A DNA stretch of 7,727 nucleotides, taken from positions 1 through 7,727 of the forward strand of contig JAIRKG010000035.1 in assembly GCA_031260235.1 (NCBI GenBank). Reading direction: 5' to 3'. The DNA comes from Dysgonamonadaceae bacterium (GTDB lineage Bacteria; Bacteroidota; Bacteroidia; Bacteroidales; Azobacteroidaceae). The position numbers were made by a program, and so were the translations under genes. Below the pieces are notes generated by a model. That model did no database searches. It was not told the origin of the DNA and saw only the letters and a program-made list of their open reading frames with translations. Below, one piece after another: positions 1 to 6,558 of the stretch; position 1 is the stretch's first letter; every line of letters starts with the position of its first letter.

Positions 1-1
1 G

Positions 2-709
2 ATGAATAAATTGTACAACGGTTTAAGCGCATACGTTACCAATAACAACAATCCGGAATCCTTCAAAAATTCGGCTGTGGCGGCAGGATATATTTGCAGG
101 GAAGAAGTACCTGTATATACCACCCAACTCGGACTGCCTGCAATCGAAAATTCGCGAGCCGTCGTCCGCTGGGCTTTTGAAAACAGCAAGGGAAGTATCT
201 CGGAAATCATGCAGGCCGGCGACCATTATGTCGTTGCCTCTATGGAAGGCAAGCTGAAAAAAGGCTACCGTCCGCTGAAAGACGTTTCCGATATTTTGAA
301 GCGCGAACTGATTAACCGGAAAAAAGGCGAACTGACAGTAAAAGAACTGGAAGCGGGAAAACCTGCTACTTTGGATGATTATGCAAGTGCAATGAATACG
401 CAACCGCAGGAAGTGAAATTTGTAACTTTTAATACGCCGAGAATCTCCATTATCGGAGCCGAACCTGCGGTGAATGCCGTAGCGGTTTCGACGGAAAAAG
501 GAGCGTTGAGTAAGCCTGTTATTGGGAAAAACGCCGTATATGTCCTGTCAATAACAGACAAAAAAACGACCGGACAACCTTTCGACGAACAGTCACAAAT
601 GCGCATGTTAGACATGCAAAACCGCTACAAGGTAATGTCGTTCATTCAGAACAACGCCCTCCTCAAAGAAAATGTAAAAATAGAGGATAATCGAATCCGC
701 TTCTTCTAA
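2..709 (+). CDS. PpiD/SurA-like peptidylprolyl isomerase (periplasmic foldase), C-terminal part, 5' end outside window
   Basis: The frame is already open at the left edge, so the ATG at position 2 is most likely an internal methionine; 235 codons are visible before the TAA. The visible part resembles the C-terminal region of Bacteroidetes PpiD-like proteins (about 700 residues in full), which are membrane-anchored parvulin-type chaperones assisting folding of exported proteins. Two features support this. Around visible residues 50-100 there is a parvulin-like stretch (NSRAVVRWAFE, then GDHYVVASMEG, then GYRPLKDV leading into a Lys/Glu-rich helix). Around residues 165-185 there is a second one (GALSKPVIGKNAVYVLSITD), the usual 'low-conservation beta strand plus pV.g..gvYV' pattern. 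The N-terminal membrane anchor and the main PPIase domain would lie upstream. The family call is from remembered patterns, and a generic SurA-N-domain protein is the main alternative. Confidence 0.75.
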   Translation: MNKLYNGLSAYVTNNNNPESFKNSAVAAGYICREEVPVYTTQLGLPAIENSRAVVRWAFENSKGSISEIMQAGDHYVVASMEGKLKKGYRPLKDVSDILKRELINRKKGELTVKELEAGKPATLDDYASAMNTQPQEVKFVTFNTPRISIIGAEPAVNAVAVSTEKGALSKPVIGKNAVYVLSITDKKTTGQPFDEQSQMRMLDMQNRYKVMSFIQNNALLKENVKIEDNRIRFF

Positions 710-715
710 TAATTG

Positions 716-807
716 GGTGAACGGGTAAAAAGGCAAACGGTGAACGACAGTGAGATACAATGTTCGTTCACCGTTTATCGTTTACCATTCGCCGTTTACC
801 ATGTGCC
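716..807. repeat. Converging arrays of a 7-bp repeat (GGTRAAC type)
   Basis: The gap between the foldase gene and rlmN consists mostly of 7-bp units. On the plus strand: GGTGAAC (716-722), GGTAAAA (724-730), GGCAAAC (732-738) and GGTGAAC (739-745). After a spacer the same unit appears in reverse complement with exact 7-bp period: GTTCACC (766-772), GTTTATC (773-779), GTTTACC (780-786), ATTCGCC (787-793) and GTTTACC (794-800). A decayed sixth unit may occupy 801-807, directly before the rlmN ATG. Consensus GG-T/C-A/G-AAC is visible by eye. The two arrays face each other, giving an overall imperfect palindrome. I believe similar GGTGAAC/GGTAAAC strings occur in intergenic DNA of other Bacteroidales, but that is recollection only. 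Function unknown. Confidence 0.8.
735..776. other. Perfect 12-bp inverted repeat (potential hairpin) at the centre of the heptamer arrays
   Basis: AAACGGTGAACG (735-746) is the exact reverse complement of CGTTCACCGTTT (765-776), with an 18-nt loop. Pairing can continue one base inward (A747-T764), and after a one-base bulge C748-G762 and A749-T761 also pair. It is formed by the innermost units of the two arrays. There is no T-tract after the stem, so a classical intrinsic terminator is not supported. It could still act as a 3'-end stabiliser for the foldase mRNA, as a hairpin in the rlmN leader, or as a binding site for a dimeric protein. Confidence 0.75.
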
Positions 808-1827
808 ATGTACTTAATAGGAAAAACCCAAAGCGAACTGCAATCACTTTTAAAAGAGATGGGCGCGCCCGCATTTACCGCCCGACAAATAGCCGCATGG
901 CTATATGGGAAAAAAGTGTCTTCCATTGACGAAATGACGAATATATCCCTGCTTTTTCGCAAAAAACTCAAAGCGGCATACGAAGTGGGAAGACAGTCTT
1001 ATGCTCGCGTGCAAAAATCGACCGACGGCACGCTGAAATATCTTTTCCCCGTCTCGGCAAACAACTACGTGGAAACGGTTTATATACCCGACAGGGAACG
1101 CGCCACCCTTTGCGTTTCCACTCAAGCCGGCTGTAAAATGAATTGTCGCTTTTGCATGACAGGGAAACAAGGCTTCATCGCCCAACTCTCCCCTGCTGAA
1201 ATCATGAACCAGATACTTTCCGTTCCGAAAAGCAATACGCTGACCAATCTGGTGTTTATGGGAATGGGCGAGCCGTTTGATAATATCGACACGCTTTTTA
1301 AATCGCTGGAAATCCTGACTTCCGATTATGGATTTGCGTGGAGTCCAAAACGAATAACGGTTTCGACCGTCGGTCTGCTCCCCGGTTTGAAACGCTTCTT
1401 GGAAGAAAGCCGCTGTCATTTGGCAGTCAGCATCCACTCTCCTTTTCCCGACGAACGGCTTTCGTTGACGCCGGCCGAAAAAGCTCATCCAATCAAGGAA
1501 ATAATAGACCTGCTTAAACAGTATGATTTTTCGCACCAGCGGCGGCTCTCGTTTGAATACATCCTTTTTGGCGGCTTGAACGACGATTTGAAACATGCGC
1601 AGGCGTTGGCGCATCTGTTACGCGGGCTCTCTTGCAGGGTGAACCTGATCAGATACCATGCAATCCCCGGCGTAGATTTGCCGAAAACACAAGTAGAAAC
1701 AATGATTCCTTTTCGGGACTGTCTCTCTTCAAATGGGATTATTTCCACAATTCGCGCGTCGAGAGGAGAGGATATTTCGGCGGCTTGCGGACAGCTTGCT
1801 ACGACAAGCGGCGTAGTTGATTTATAA
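808..1827 (+). CDS. rlmN: RlmN, dual-specificity radical-SAM RNA methyltransferase (23S rRNA A2503 / tRNA A37)
   Basis: 339 residues. RlmN adds a methyl group to C2 of adenosine 2503 in 23S rRNA, and of A37 in some tRNAs, using two SAM molecules and a [4Fe-4S] cluster in the cytoplasm. The radical-SAM CxxxCxxC motif is C109-C113-C116. The two extra cysteines of the mechanism are present: C102, seven residues before the cluster as in E. coli C118, and C327 in the C-terminal RASRGEDISAACGQL motif (E. coli C355). GMGEP at 152-156 is the SAM-binding glycine motif. The N-terminal ~90 residues form the usual RNA-binding accessory domain. I chose ATG 808 because MYLIGKTQSEL is the normal family beginning. 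The upstream in-frame ATG at 760 would add 16 residues encoded by the heptamer repeats. Length is typical and no lesion is seen. No Shine-Dalgarno site is visible. The gene ends 23 bp from the convergent lepB stop. Confidence 0.96.
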   Translation: MYLIGKTQSELQSLLKEMGAPAFTARQIAAWLYGKKVSSIDEMTNISLLFRKKLKAAYEVGRQSYARVQKSTDGTLKYLFPVSANNYVETVYIPDRERATLCVSTQAGCKMNCRFCMTGKQGFIAQLSPAEIMNQILSVPKSNTLTNLVFMGMGEPFDNIDTLFKSLEILTSDYGFAWSPKRITVSTVGLLPGLKRFLEESRCHLAVSIHSPFPDERLSLTPAEKAHPIKEIIDLLKQYDFSHQRRLSFEYILFGGLNDDLKHAQALAHLLRGLSCRVNLIRYHAIPGVDLPKTQVETMIPFRDCLSSNGIISTIRASRGEDISAACGQLATTSGVVDL

Positions 1828-1850
1828 CCGGTACGTGTAACTTTAAATCG

Positions 1851-3263
1851 CTAATCAGCTCCTGCTTTCTTGAAAATCCGCTTCCACCGGATTTTGCCAT
1901 TAAACCAGCCACGGTCGTCGTCCAGCGACAGCCAAATGAGGATTGGTTTACCGACAATGTGATCTTCGGGAACGAAACCCCAGGAGCGGGAATCGCGAGA
2001 GTTGTGCCGGTTGTCGCCCATCATGAAATAGTAATCATATTTGAACGTGTAAGAGTCCGTTTCCTTGCCGTTGATTAATATTTGACTGCCGTTTTTCTGC
2101 AAGGAGTTGCTTTCGTAATTGATAATGCAGCGGGCATATAGCGCCAGGTTTTTTTCGTTCAACAAGACAGTCGCTCCCTTCTTCGGAATCCACAGCGGCC
2201 CATAATTGTCGCGCGACCAGCCCAAATAAGCGTCATAAGGATAATTGTCGTCCATAACGCCGTAAAAACCAAGCCTTTGCATCAATTCTTCCGATTCGAT
2301 ATGGATGGAGCGGCACATTTTGCCTTTCTGCAGTTTTTGCAGGGCTTCCTGCGTCAAAGGCGTCAGATACACGGGGTTGAACTGACCGTAATCATTTCTT
2401 TGTATGCCAATCGTTTCCAGTATTCCCGGATCACTCCAGACGCTGAAATCCTCCATTCTTATATCCAGCATCCTGAGCGTCTTTTCGTTCCACAGCTCCC
2501 CGTTGGTTTCCACAAAATAGTTGAACAGGACTTTCTTCGGCTGCTCCTGTTTTTTGCCGTCGATGTATATTTCGTTATCAATGATTTGGATACTGTCTCC
2601 GGGCATCCCGACGCATCGTTTCACGTAGTTTTCGCGACGATCCACCGGACGGTAAATGATTTCCCCATAAGTCGATCTATCAGCATTTACCCGCTCTCTT
2701 CCGGATTTTTTTACCAGATAATAGTAATCGGGATTTTCCATTTTCCGGGCAACCGTATCGCCTGCCGGAAAGTTGAAAACCACAATATCGCCCCGTTTCA
2801 CGCTGCCGAAACCTTTCAAACGCCTGTAGCCCCATTTCGGCCATTCAAGGTATGACTTGGTATTGACGATGGGCAATGTATGTTGCACCAGCGGAAAAGA
2901 CAGCGGCGTGTTGGGAACGCGAGCGCCGTAACTCATCTTGCTCACAAAGAGATAATCGCCCACCAGTAACGTCTTTTCGAGCGACGACGAAGGAATTTTG
3001 TAGTTCTGGAAAATAAAAATGTTAATCACATAAACCGCGACCAAAGCGAAAATGATAGCGTCAACCCATTCGGCGGCCTTGCGTAAAAAGGGATTTCGGG
3101 CGTTTTTCCATGCCCCCCAGGGAATGAATTTGGAAATGTAAATGTCGAATATCACCGGTAAACCCAGCAGCAGCCAATAGTTTCCGCTCCATGCGACAAA
3201 CAGCGTGTAAAGTAATGCGACGCCGACAAAAAATATCCATTGTTTTTTCGTTGCTTTTCTCAT
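1851..3263 (-). CDS. lepB: Signal peptidase I (leader peptidase), long Bacteroidetes form
   Basis: 470 residues. It cleaves signal peptides from secreted proteins at the outer face of the inner membrane with a Ser/Lys dyad. Hydrophobic segments lie at about residues 8-25, 28-44 and 66-86. The last directly precedes the catalytic box PSSSLEKTLLVGD (91-103), in which S94 is the likely nucleophile. KRGDIVVFNFPAGD (156-169) is the next conserved box. NYVKRCVGMPGD (212-223) carries the general-base lysine, K215. MMGDNRHNSRDSRSWGF (414-430) is the C-terminal signature box. The nucleophile is followed by Leu (L95) rather than the textbook Met. A stretch of about 170 residues (240-410) separates the lysine box from the last box, which makes the protein much longer than E. 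coli LepB (324). The gene starts 12 bp after the dapB stop with an A-rich leader and no obvious Shine-Dalgarno site, so it is probably co-transcribed with dapB. Confidence 0.95.
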   Translation of the reverse strand: MRKATKKQWIFFVGVALLYTLFVAWSGNYWLLLGLPVIFDIYISKFIPWGAWKNARNPFLRKAAEWVDAIIFALVAVYVINIFIFQNYKIPSSSLEKTLLVGDYLFVSKMSYGARVPNTPLSFPLVQHTLPIVNTKSYLEWPKWGYRRLKGFGSVKRGDIVVFNFPAGDTVARKMENPDYYYLVKKSGRERVNADRSTYGEIIYRPVDRRENYVKRCVGMPGDSIQIIDNEIYIDGKKQEQPKKVLFNYFVETNGELWNEKTLRMLDIRMEDFSVWSDPGILETIGIQRNDYGQFNPVYLTPLTQEALQKLQKGKMCRSIHIESEELMQRLGFYGVMDDNYPYDAYLGWSRDNYGPLWIPKKGATVLLNEKNLALYARCIINYESNSLQKNGSQILINGKETDSYTFKYDYYFMMGDNRHNSRDSRSWGFVPEDHIVGKPILIWLSLDDDRGWFNGKIRWKRIFKKAGAD

Positions 3264-3275
3264 CTTATTTTTATA

Positions 3276-3992
3276 TTAAAAATTCAACATATCGTTCATT
3301 GTAAAAAATCCCTTTTTCCCTTTGATAAATTCAGCGGCGAGTATGGCGCCCAGTGCAAAGCCTTTCCTGCTTTTAGCGTCATGCTTGATACTGATAACAT
3401 CCGCTTCCGATTCATAGAAAATCTCGTGAATACCGGGGACTTCTCCTTCCCTTTTGGACAGAATCGGCAAATCACACGGAAGAGTCTCCGGCGCTTTTTT
3501 CCATTGCGTTTTCCGGTCGATATTTTCCAGAATGTCTTCCGCCAAAGTAATTCCCGTCCCGCTTGGCGAATCCATTTTTTGAATATGATGAATTTCCTCC
3601 ATACGGACGTCATAAGCGGGGAAACCGTTCATAATCCGCGCCAAATACCGATTGACGGCAAAGAAAATAGTAACGCCAATACTGAAATTGGAAGCATAAA
3701 AGAAAGTCTTGCCGCCATTTTTACATATTTCTTTCACTTCGTCGAGCCGACTTAACCAGCCGGTTGTCCCCGTAACTACTGGAATATTTCTCTCGAAACA
3801 TTTTCGGTAATTGTCGAAAGCGCTCGCGGGTTGGGAAAATTCGATCGCCGTTTCGGCGGATAGAAACTGCGGAGAATCAAAATCTTCTGGGTTGGAAACG
3901 TCAATGATAGAAACGATTTTGTGCTTTCGTTCCGTCGCTGTCTTTTCAATTTCGCGACCCATCTTTCCGTAGCCGATTAATGCTATTTTCAT
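3276..3992 (-). CDS. dapB: 4-hydroxy-tetrahydrodipicolinate reductase (DapB)
   Basis: 238 residues. It reduces 4-hydroxy-tetrahydrodipicolinate with NAD(P)H in the diaminopimelate/lysine pathway, which feeds peptidoglycan and protein synthesis in the cytoplasm. The N-terminal Rossmann fold shows GYGKMG (7-12). EFSQP (51-55) sits where the family has its (D/E)F(T/S)xP motif, followed by TGTTG (74-78) and ASNFSIGV (100-107). The substrate/catalytic segment EIHHIQKMDSPSGT (133-146) holds the His-His pair H135-H136, K139 and the SGT substrate loop. KREGEVPGIHE (180-190) and HDAKSRKGFALGA (204-216) are the conserved C-terminal elements. It is somewhat shorter than E. coli DapB (273), as I expect for Bacteroidetes homologues. 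The start is the ATG at 3990-3992, because MKIALIGYGKMG is the natural N-terminus. It lies 60 bp after the fabD stop and 12 bp before lepB. Confidence 0.95.
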   Translation of the reverse strand: MKIALIGYGKMGREIEKTATERKHKIVSIIDVSNPEDFDSPQFLSAETAIEFSQPASAFDNYRKCFERNIPVVTGTTGWLSRLDEVKEICKNGGKTFFYASNFSIGVTIFFAVNRYLARIMNGFPAYDVRMEEIHHIQKMDSPSGTGITLAEDILENIDRKTQWKKAPETLPCDLPILSKREGEVPGIHEIFYESEADVISIKHDAKSRKGFALGAILAAEFIKGKKGFFTMNDMLNF

Positions 3993-4052
3993 AAATTATT
4001 CTTTGCCTGTGTAATTAAAACATTCGGTTAGCCGTGAACTCAATGCACAAAT

Positions 4053-4913
4053 CTACCCCATGTGCATAATTTTATTTATTAACCCCTGCAAAACATTGCC
4101 GGGACCTAATTCCGTAAAATCGTCCGCGCCTGCCGCAATCATGTTTTGCACCGATTGTGTCCATTTCACCGGAGCCGTCAATTGAGTAATCAGTTTGGTT
4201 TTGATGACATTGGGACTGGTTTCGCCGGTGGCGTCGACGTTTTGGTAAACCGGACAAACCGGCGTTTGAAACCTTGCCATCCGGATAGCTTTTTCCAATT
4301 CTTCTTTTGCCGGCGCCATCAACGGCGAATGGAACGCACCGCCGACTTTGAGTTTCAACGCCCTTTTGGCGCCTGCGACCAACAACCGTTCGCAAGCGGT
4401 GTCAATGCCACTTGTGGTTCCGGAAATCACCACTTGACCCGGACAATTGTAATTGGCCGGAATAACGATATCGTCGATCTCCGCACAAATTTCTTCCACT
4501 TTTTCGTCCGGCAAACCCAAAATGGCGGCCATCGTTCCCGGATTTGTTTCCCCTGCTTTTTGCATTGCCAACGCCCTTTTGTAAACAAGTTGCAAGCCGT
4601 CTTCAAACGATAATGCGCCGACGGCAACCAATGCCGAAAATTCGCCCAGCGAATGTCCCGCAACCATTGCAGGCCGAAAATCATCGCCCAAAGTCTTTGC
4701 CGAAATAACCGAATGTAGAAATACAGCCGGTTGAGTAACTTTGGTTTGGCGAAGGTCTTCGTCTGAACCTTCAAACATTAAATCCGTGATACGAAAATTT
4801 AAAATCTGATTTGCGCGTTCAAACAAATCTTTTGCCAAAGAATGATTTTCATACAAATCTTTGCCCATGCCCGAAAATTGGGCGCCCTGACCTGGAAATA
4901 CATACGCTTTCAT
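4053..4913 (-). CDS. fabD: Malonyl-CoA:acyl carrier protein transacylase (FabD)
   Basis: 286 residues. It moves malonyl groups from CoA to acyl carrier protein, supplying the extender unit for type II fatty-acid synthesis in the cytoplasm. The N-terminus MKAYVFPGQGAQ contains the oxyanion-side GQGAQ loop (8-12). GHSLG (86-90) carries the nucleophile S88. R113 in YKRALAMQ binds the malonyl carboxylate by family analogy. GGAFHSPLM (191-199) contains the catalytic H195. GPGNVLQGL (270-278) is the usual C-terminal motif. Length is close to the family norm (about 290-310). The frame stays open upstream to 5138, but that extension would overlap the divergent gene at 5008 and is unlike any FabD start, so the ATG at 4911-4913 is used. 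It is the first gene of the apparent fabD-dapB-lepB run. FabD is not usually linked functionally to dapB or lepB, so the grouping is positional. Confidence 0.95.
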   Translation of the reverse strand: MKAYVFPGQGAQFSGMGKDLYENHSLAKDLFERANQILNFRITDLMFEGSDEDLRQTKVTQPAVFLHSVISAKTLGDDFRPAMVAGHSLGEFSALVAVGALSFEDGLQLVYKRALAMQKAGETNPGTMAAILGLPDEKVEEICAEIDDIVIPANYNCPGQVVISGTTSGIDTACERLLVAGAKRALKLKVGGAFHSPLMAPAKEELEKAIRMARFQTPVCPVYQNVDATGETSPNVIKTKLITQLTAPVKWTQSVQNMIAAGADDFTELGPGNVLQGLINKIMHMG

Positions 4914-4939
4914 ACTATTTCTTGTTTTTAAATTGGTCG

Positions 4940-4947
4940 CAAATATA
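4940..4947 (-). promoter_or_regulatory. Candidate -7 element for fabD
   Basis: Read on the minus strand, this is TATATTTG, matching the Bacteroidetes -7 consensus TAnnTTTG, 26 nt before the fabD ATG. No TTTG is found 19-21 nt further upstream (the matching place, around 4967-4971, reads ACTA on the minus strand), so only half of the usual promoter is present. Confidence 0.4.
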
Positions 4948-4955
4948 CGTGAAAA

Positions 4956-4987
4956 TTTGGAACATATAGTATTTTCGTCTACTTTTG
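4956..4987 (+). promoter_or_regulatory. Bacteroidetes-type promoter for the 507-residue gene
   Basis: TTTG at 4956-4959 and TACTTTTG at 4980-4987 are separated by 20 nt, which fits the Bacteroides primary-sigma pattern TTTG-N(19-21)-TAnnTTTG. The start codon at 5008 follows 20 nt after the -7 box, so transcription would begin around 4993 and leave a very short leader. The element overlaps the region needed by the divergent fabD promoter. Confidence 0.6.
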
Positions 4988-5007
4988 CCGCTAAAAATAA
5001 ACACAGA

Positions 5008-6531
5008 ATGAAGTTTAATATTAACCCAATCACAGTAAAAAACATTGAAGCGATACATCCGATAATCGTACAGTCCGAAAGCGATGCGTATTTTGCGCAA
5101 TTGGCGCGGAAAATTCTAAAAGAACTAAGTCGCAACAAGTTGATTGTTTCAAATTTCGCCTCACGGCTGTGGACTATTTCTTTAAAATCGGCTGCCTATT
5201 TTGAGGATGTGGTTTCGGGACTTGGACTTTTTGCCGGGTTTCGGAAAATGCACGGAAAAATGTTTGGAAAAAAACTGCCTTTCCTTACGCTTAGCAACAG
5301 TTATTTGGATAACGAAATCAATCTCGAAGATTTGCAATTCTTGATTTGGATGATTATGCAGGAATCGGCAAACGAATATGAGGATATTCGTTTTTTGAGT
5401 GCTGAAAATCCCGATATTATGCCGCTTGCATCAATGATTATGGATATTTTGGAACAGGAATATGAAACTGCGCCCGAAAACGAAACACTGCGCTACTGGC
5501 TTCACGAACATACTTACGACGATTTTTTTCAACTTCGCGATATCCTTAAATGGCTGCACTACAAATCGTATTTGTCTCTAAATTATCCTAACTACGCGAT
5601 AGAACGTAGCCAACAGGAACTGAAAAAATACCGCAAAAACAGTTTAACTATCCCCCAAAAGCAATTTTTGTGTTACTTGGAGAGCAATCGCATTTTTGAT
5701 GCTGTCTGCTCGCCACTGGCTGTAAAAGCAGTGAATTGGTGGAAGGAAGTCACAACGAGCAAGCAGATTATAGACATTCTCAATACGATAGAATACAAAG
5801 ATTATTCGCATTACAAGATAAACGAATCTGGCGACGGTATTCTTAAAATTTTGCCGATCCTCAATGATAATGAAACGCTTAATGTGGATTGCAGCAGTTT
5901 CGATAAAATAGATGGGGAGAAAGACAAAGAAGCTGTTTTTGTCGCTTTGGTAAAGTTTAAAGACTTGTGGCAAGTGAACGGTTTTATATCATTAGACAAT
6001 AGTATCGACGACATGATTAAAACCGCAAAAGCGGAAAAAGAAACAGATGAAAAAACCAAGAAAAGTGTTCTTTTCTCGTATGAAAAAATAATGGAACACA
6101 CGGGCAACAAACAACTTGTATTTTTCAAAACATTCGACGAATGGGTTGATTTCCGGAAAACGATTTTTCCCAGTGTAGAAAATCTCAATGATCCTTATGG
6201 AAACAAGTTAAAAGATGAAGAAAATTTTGCCGTGTTTGTTCATCCGACTGCCGGTACAACGGCTCTTCCCTATGATATAGCCCGGATGATTAAAACGCCC
6301 GACAATAAACTGTATGACAAGGAAGTGGCCGACGAACAGGGAATTGCCTTGCTTTGCGGAGTAATTCGCCTCCCTCTCGAATTGCTTAAATATTTGATTG
6401 AAAACAAATTGCTCCCCGACGTTAAATTAAATTCGCAGAGAGGCGAAGCACACGGAAGGAAACTCATACAGGACAATATGTGGTTTATTGTTCGGTTTTT
6501 TCAGCCGGAGTTGTTTAACGAAGATTCGTAA
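5008..6531 (+). CDS. Uncharacterised 507-residue protein (possibly DUF3843-related)
   Basis: I do not recognise a function. There is no signal peptide or membrane span, so it is probably cytoplasmic. Residues about 45-120 form the most distinctive block: SNFASRLWTISLKSAAYFED, a glycine-containing turn (GLGLFAGF, 71-78), MFGKKLPFL (85-93), then NEINLEDLQFLIWMIMQE (102-119). It reminds me of the 'YFED..sG.G...F ... lyGkyLPF ... deiN.eDi.FLiW' pattern of Bacteroidetes DUF3843 proteins, but I cannot confirm this. Residues 205-220 and 335-355 are Lys/Glu-rich. The C-terminal block 408-503 has AVFVHPTAGTTALPYDIA, an acidic segment, then LLPDVKLNS and a GRKLIQDNMWFIVRFFQPELF ending. ATG 5008 is chosen because the TTG extension from 4933 would run through the promoter. 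By eye the gene is more A+T-rich than its neighbours. It is divergent from fabD and 27 bp upstream of the leuS-like frame. Confidence 0.85.
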   Translation: MKFNINPITVKNIEAIHPIIVQSESDAYFAQLARKILKELSRNKLIVSNFASRLWTISLKSAAYFEDVVSGLGLFAGFRKMHGKMFGKKLPFLTLSNSYLDNEINLEDLQFLIWMIMQESANEYEDIRFLSAENPDIMPLASMIMDILEQEYETAPENETLRYWLHEHTYDDFFQLRDILKWLHYKSYLSLNYPNYAIERSQQELKKYRKNSLTIPQKQFLCYLESNRIFDAVCSPLAVKAVNWWKEVTTSKQIIDILNTIEYKDYSHYKINESGDGILKILPILNDNETLNVDCSSFDKIDGEKDKEAVFVALVKFKDLWQVNGFISLDNSIDDMIKTAKAEKETDEKTKKSVLFSYEKIMEHTGNKQLVFFKTFDEWVDFRKTIFPSVENLNDPYGNKLKDEENFAVFVHPTAGTTALPYDIARMIKTPDNKLYDKEVADEQGIALLCGVIRLPLELLKYLIENKLLPDVKLNSQRGEAHGRKLIQDNMWFIVRFFQPELFNEDS

Positions 6532-6558
6532 TGGTAAATAACAAAAAATAAATTTAAG

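Noticed and set aside
735..776. Intrinsic terminator after the foldase gene
   Set aside because: The stem is good, but no T-tract follows on either strand and the loop is long (18 nt).
760..807. In-frame upstream ATG for rlmN adding 16 residues
   Set aside because: The extension is translated from the 7-bp repeats, and RlmN proteins normally begin at the MYLIGK-like sequence encoded from 808.
901..1614. Long minus-strand open frame opposite rlmN
   Set aside because: It lies wholly inside a gene with intact catalytic motifs. The translation has no recognisable motif, so it is a shadow frame.
1828..1850. Bidirectional terminator between convergent rlmN and lepB
   Set aside because: The 23-bp gap contains only a 6-bp ACCGGT palindrome and no convincing stem or T-run.
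2277..2855. Plus-strand open frame of 192 codons inside lepB
   Set aside because: Shadow of the lepB reading frame; no family resemblance.
3240..3755. Plus-strand open frame of 171 codons across lepB and dapB
   Set aside because: Opposite strand of two well-supported genes; no domain signature.
4048..4055. TAGATTTG on the minus strand as a dapB promoter -7 box
   Set aside because: It matches TAnnTTTG and is in a plausible place, but it overlaps the fabD stop codon and has no TTTG 19-21 nt upstream. A single 8-bp match is weak in this A+T-rich context.
4933..5007. TTG start giving a 25-residue extension of the 507-residue protein
   Set aside because: It would lie upstream of and across the clear promoter boxes at 4956-4987; ATG 5008 follows the promoter at a normal distance.
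4914..5138. N-terminal extension of fabD by 75 residues
   Set aside because: It would cross the promoter region and overlap the divergent gene at 5008. FabD proteins begin at or near the FPGQGAQ motif, which fits ATG 4913.
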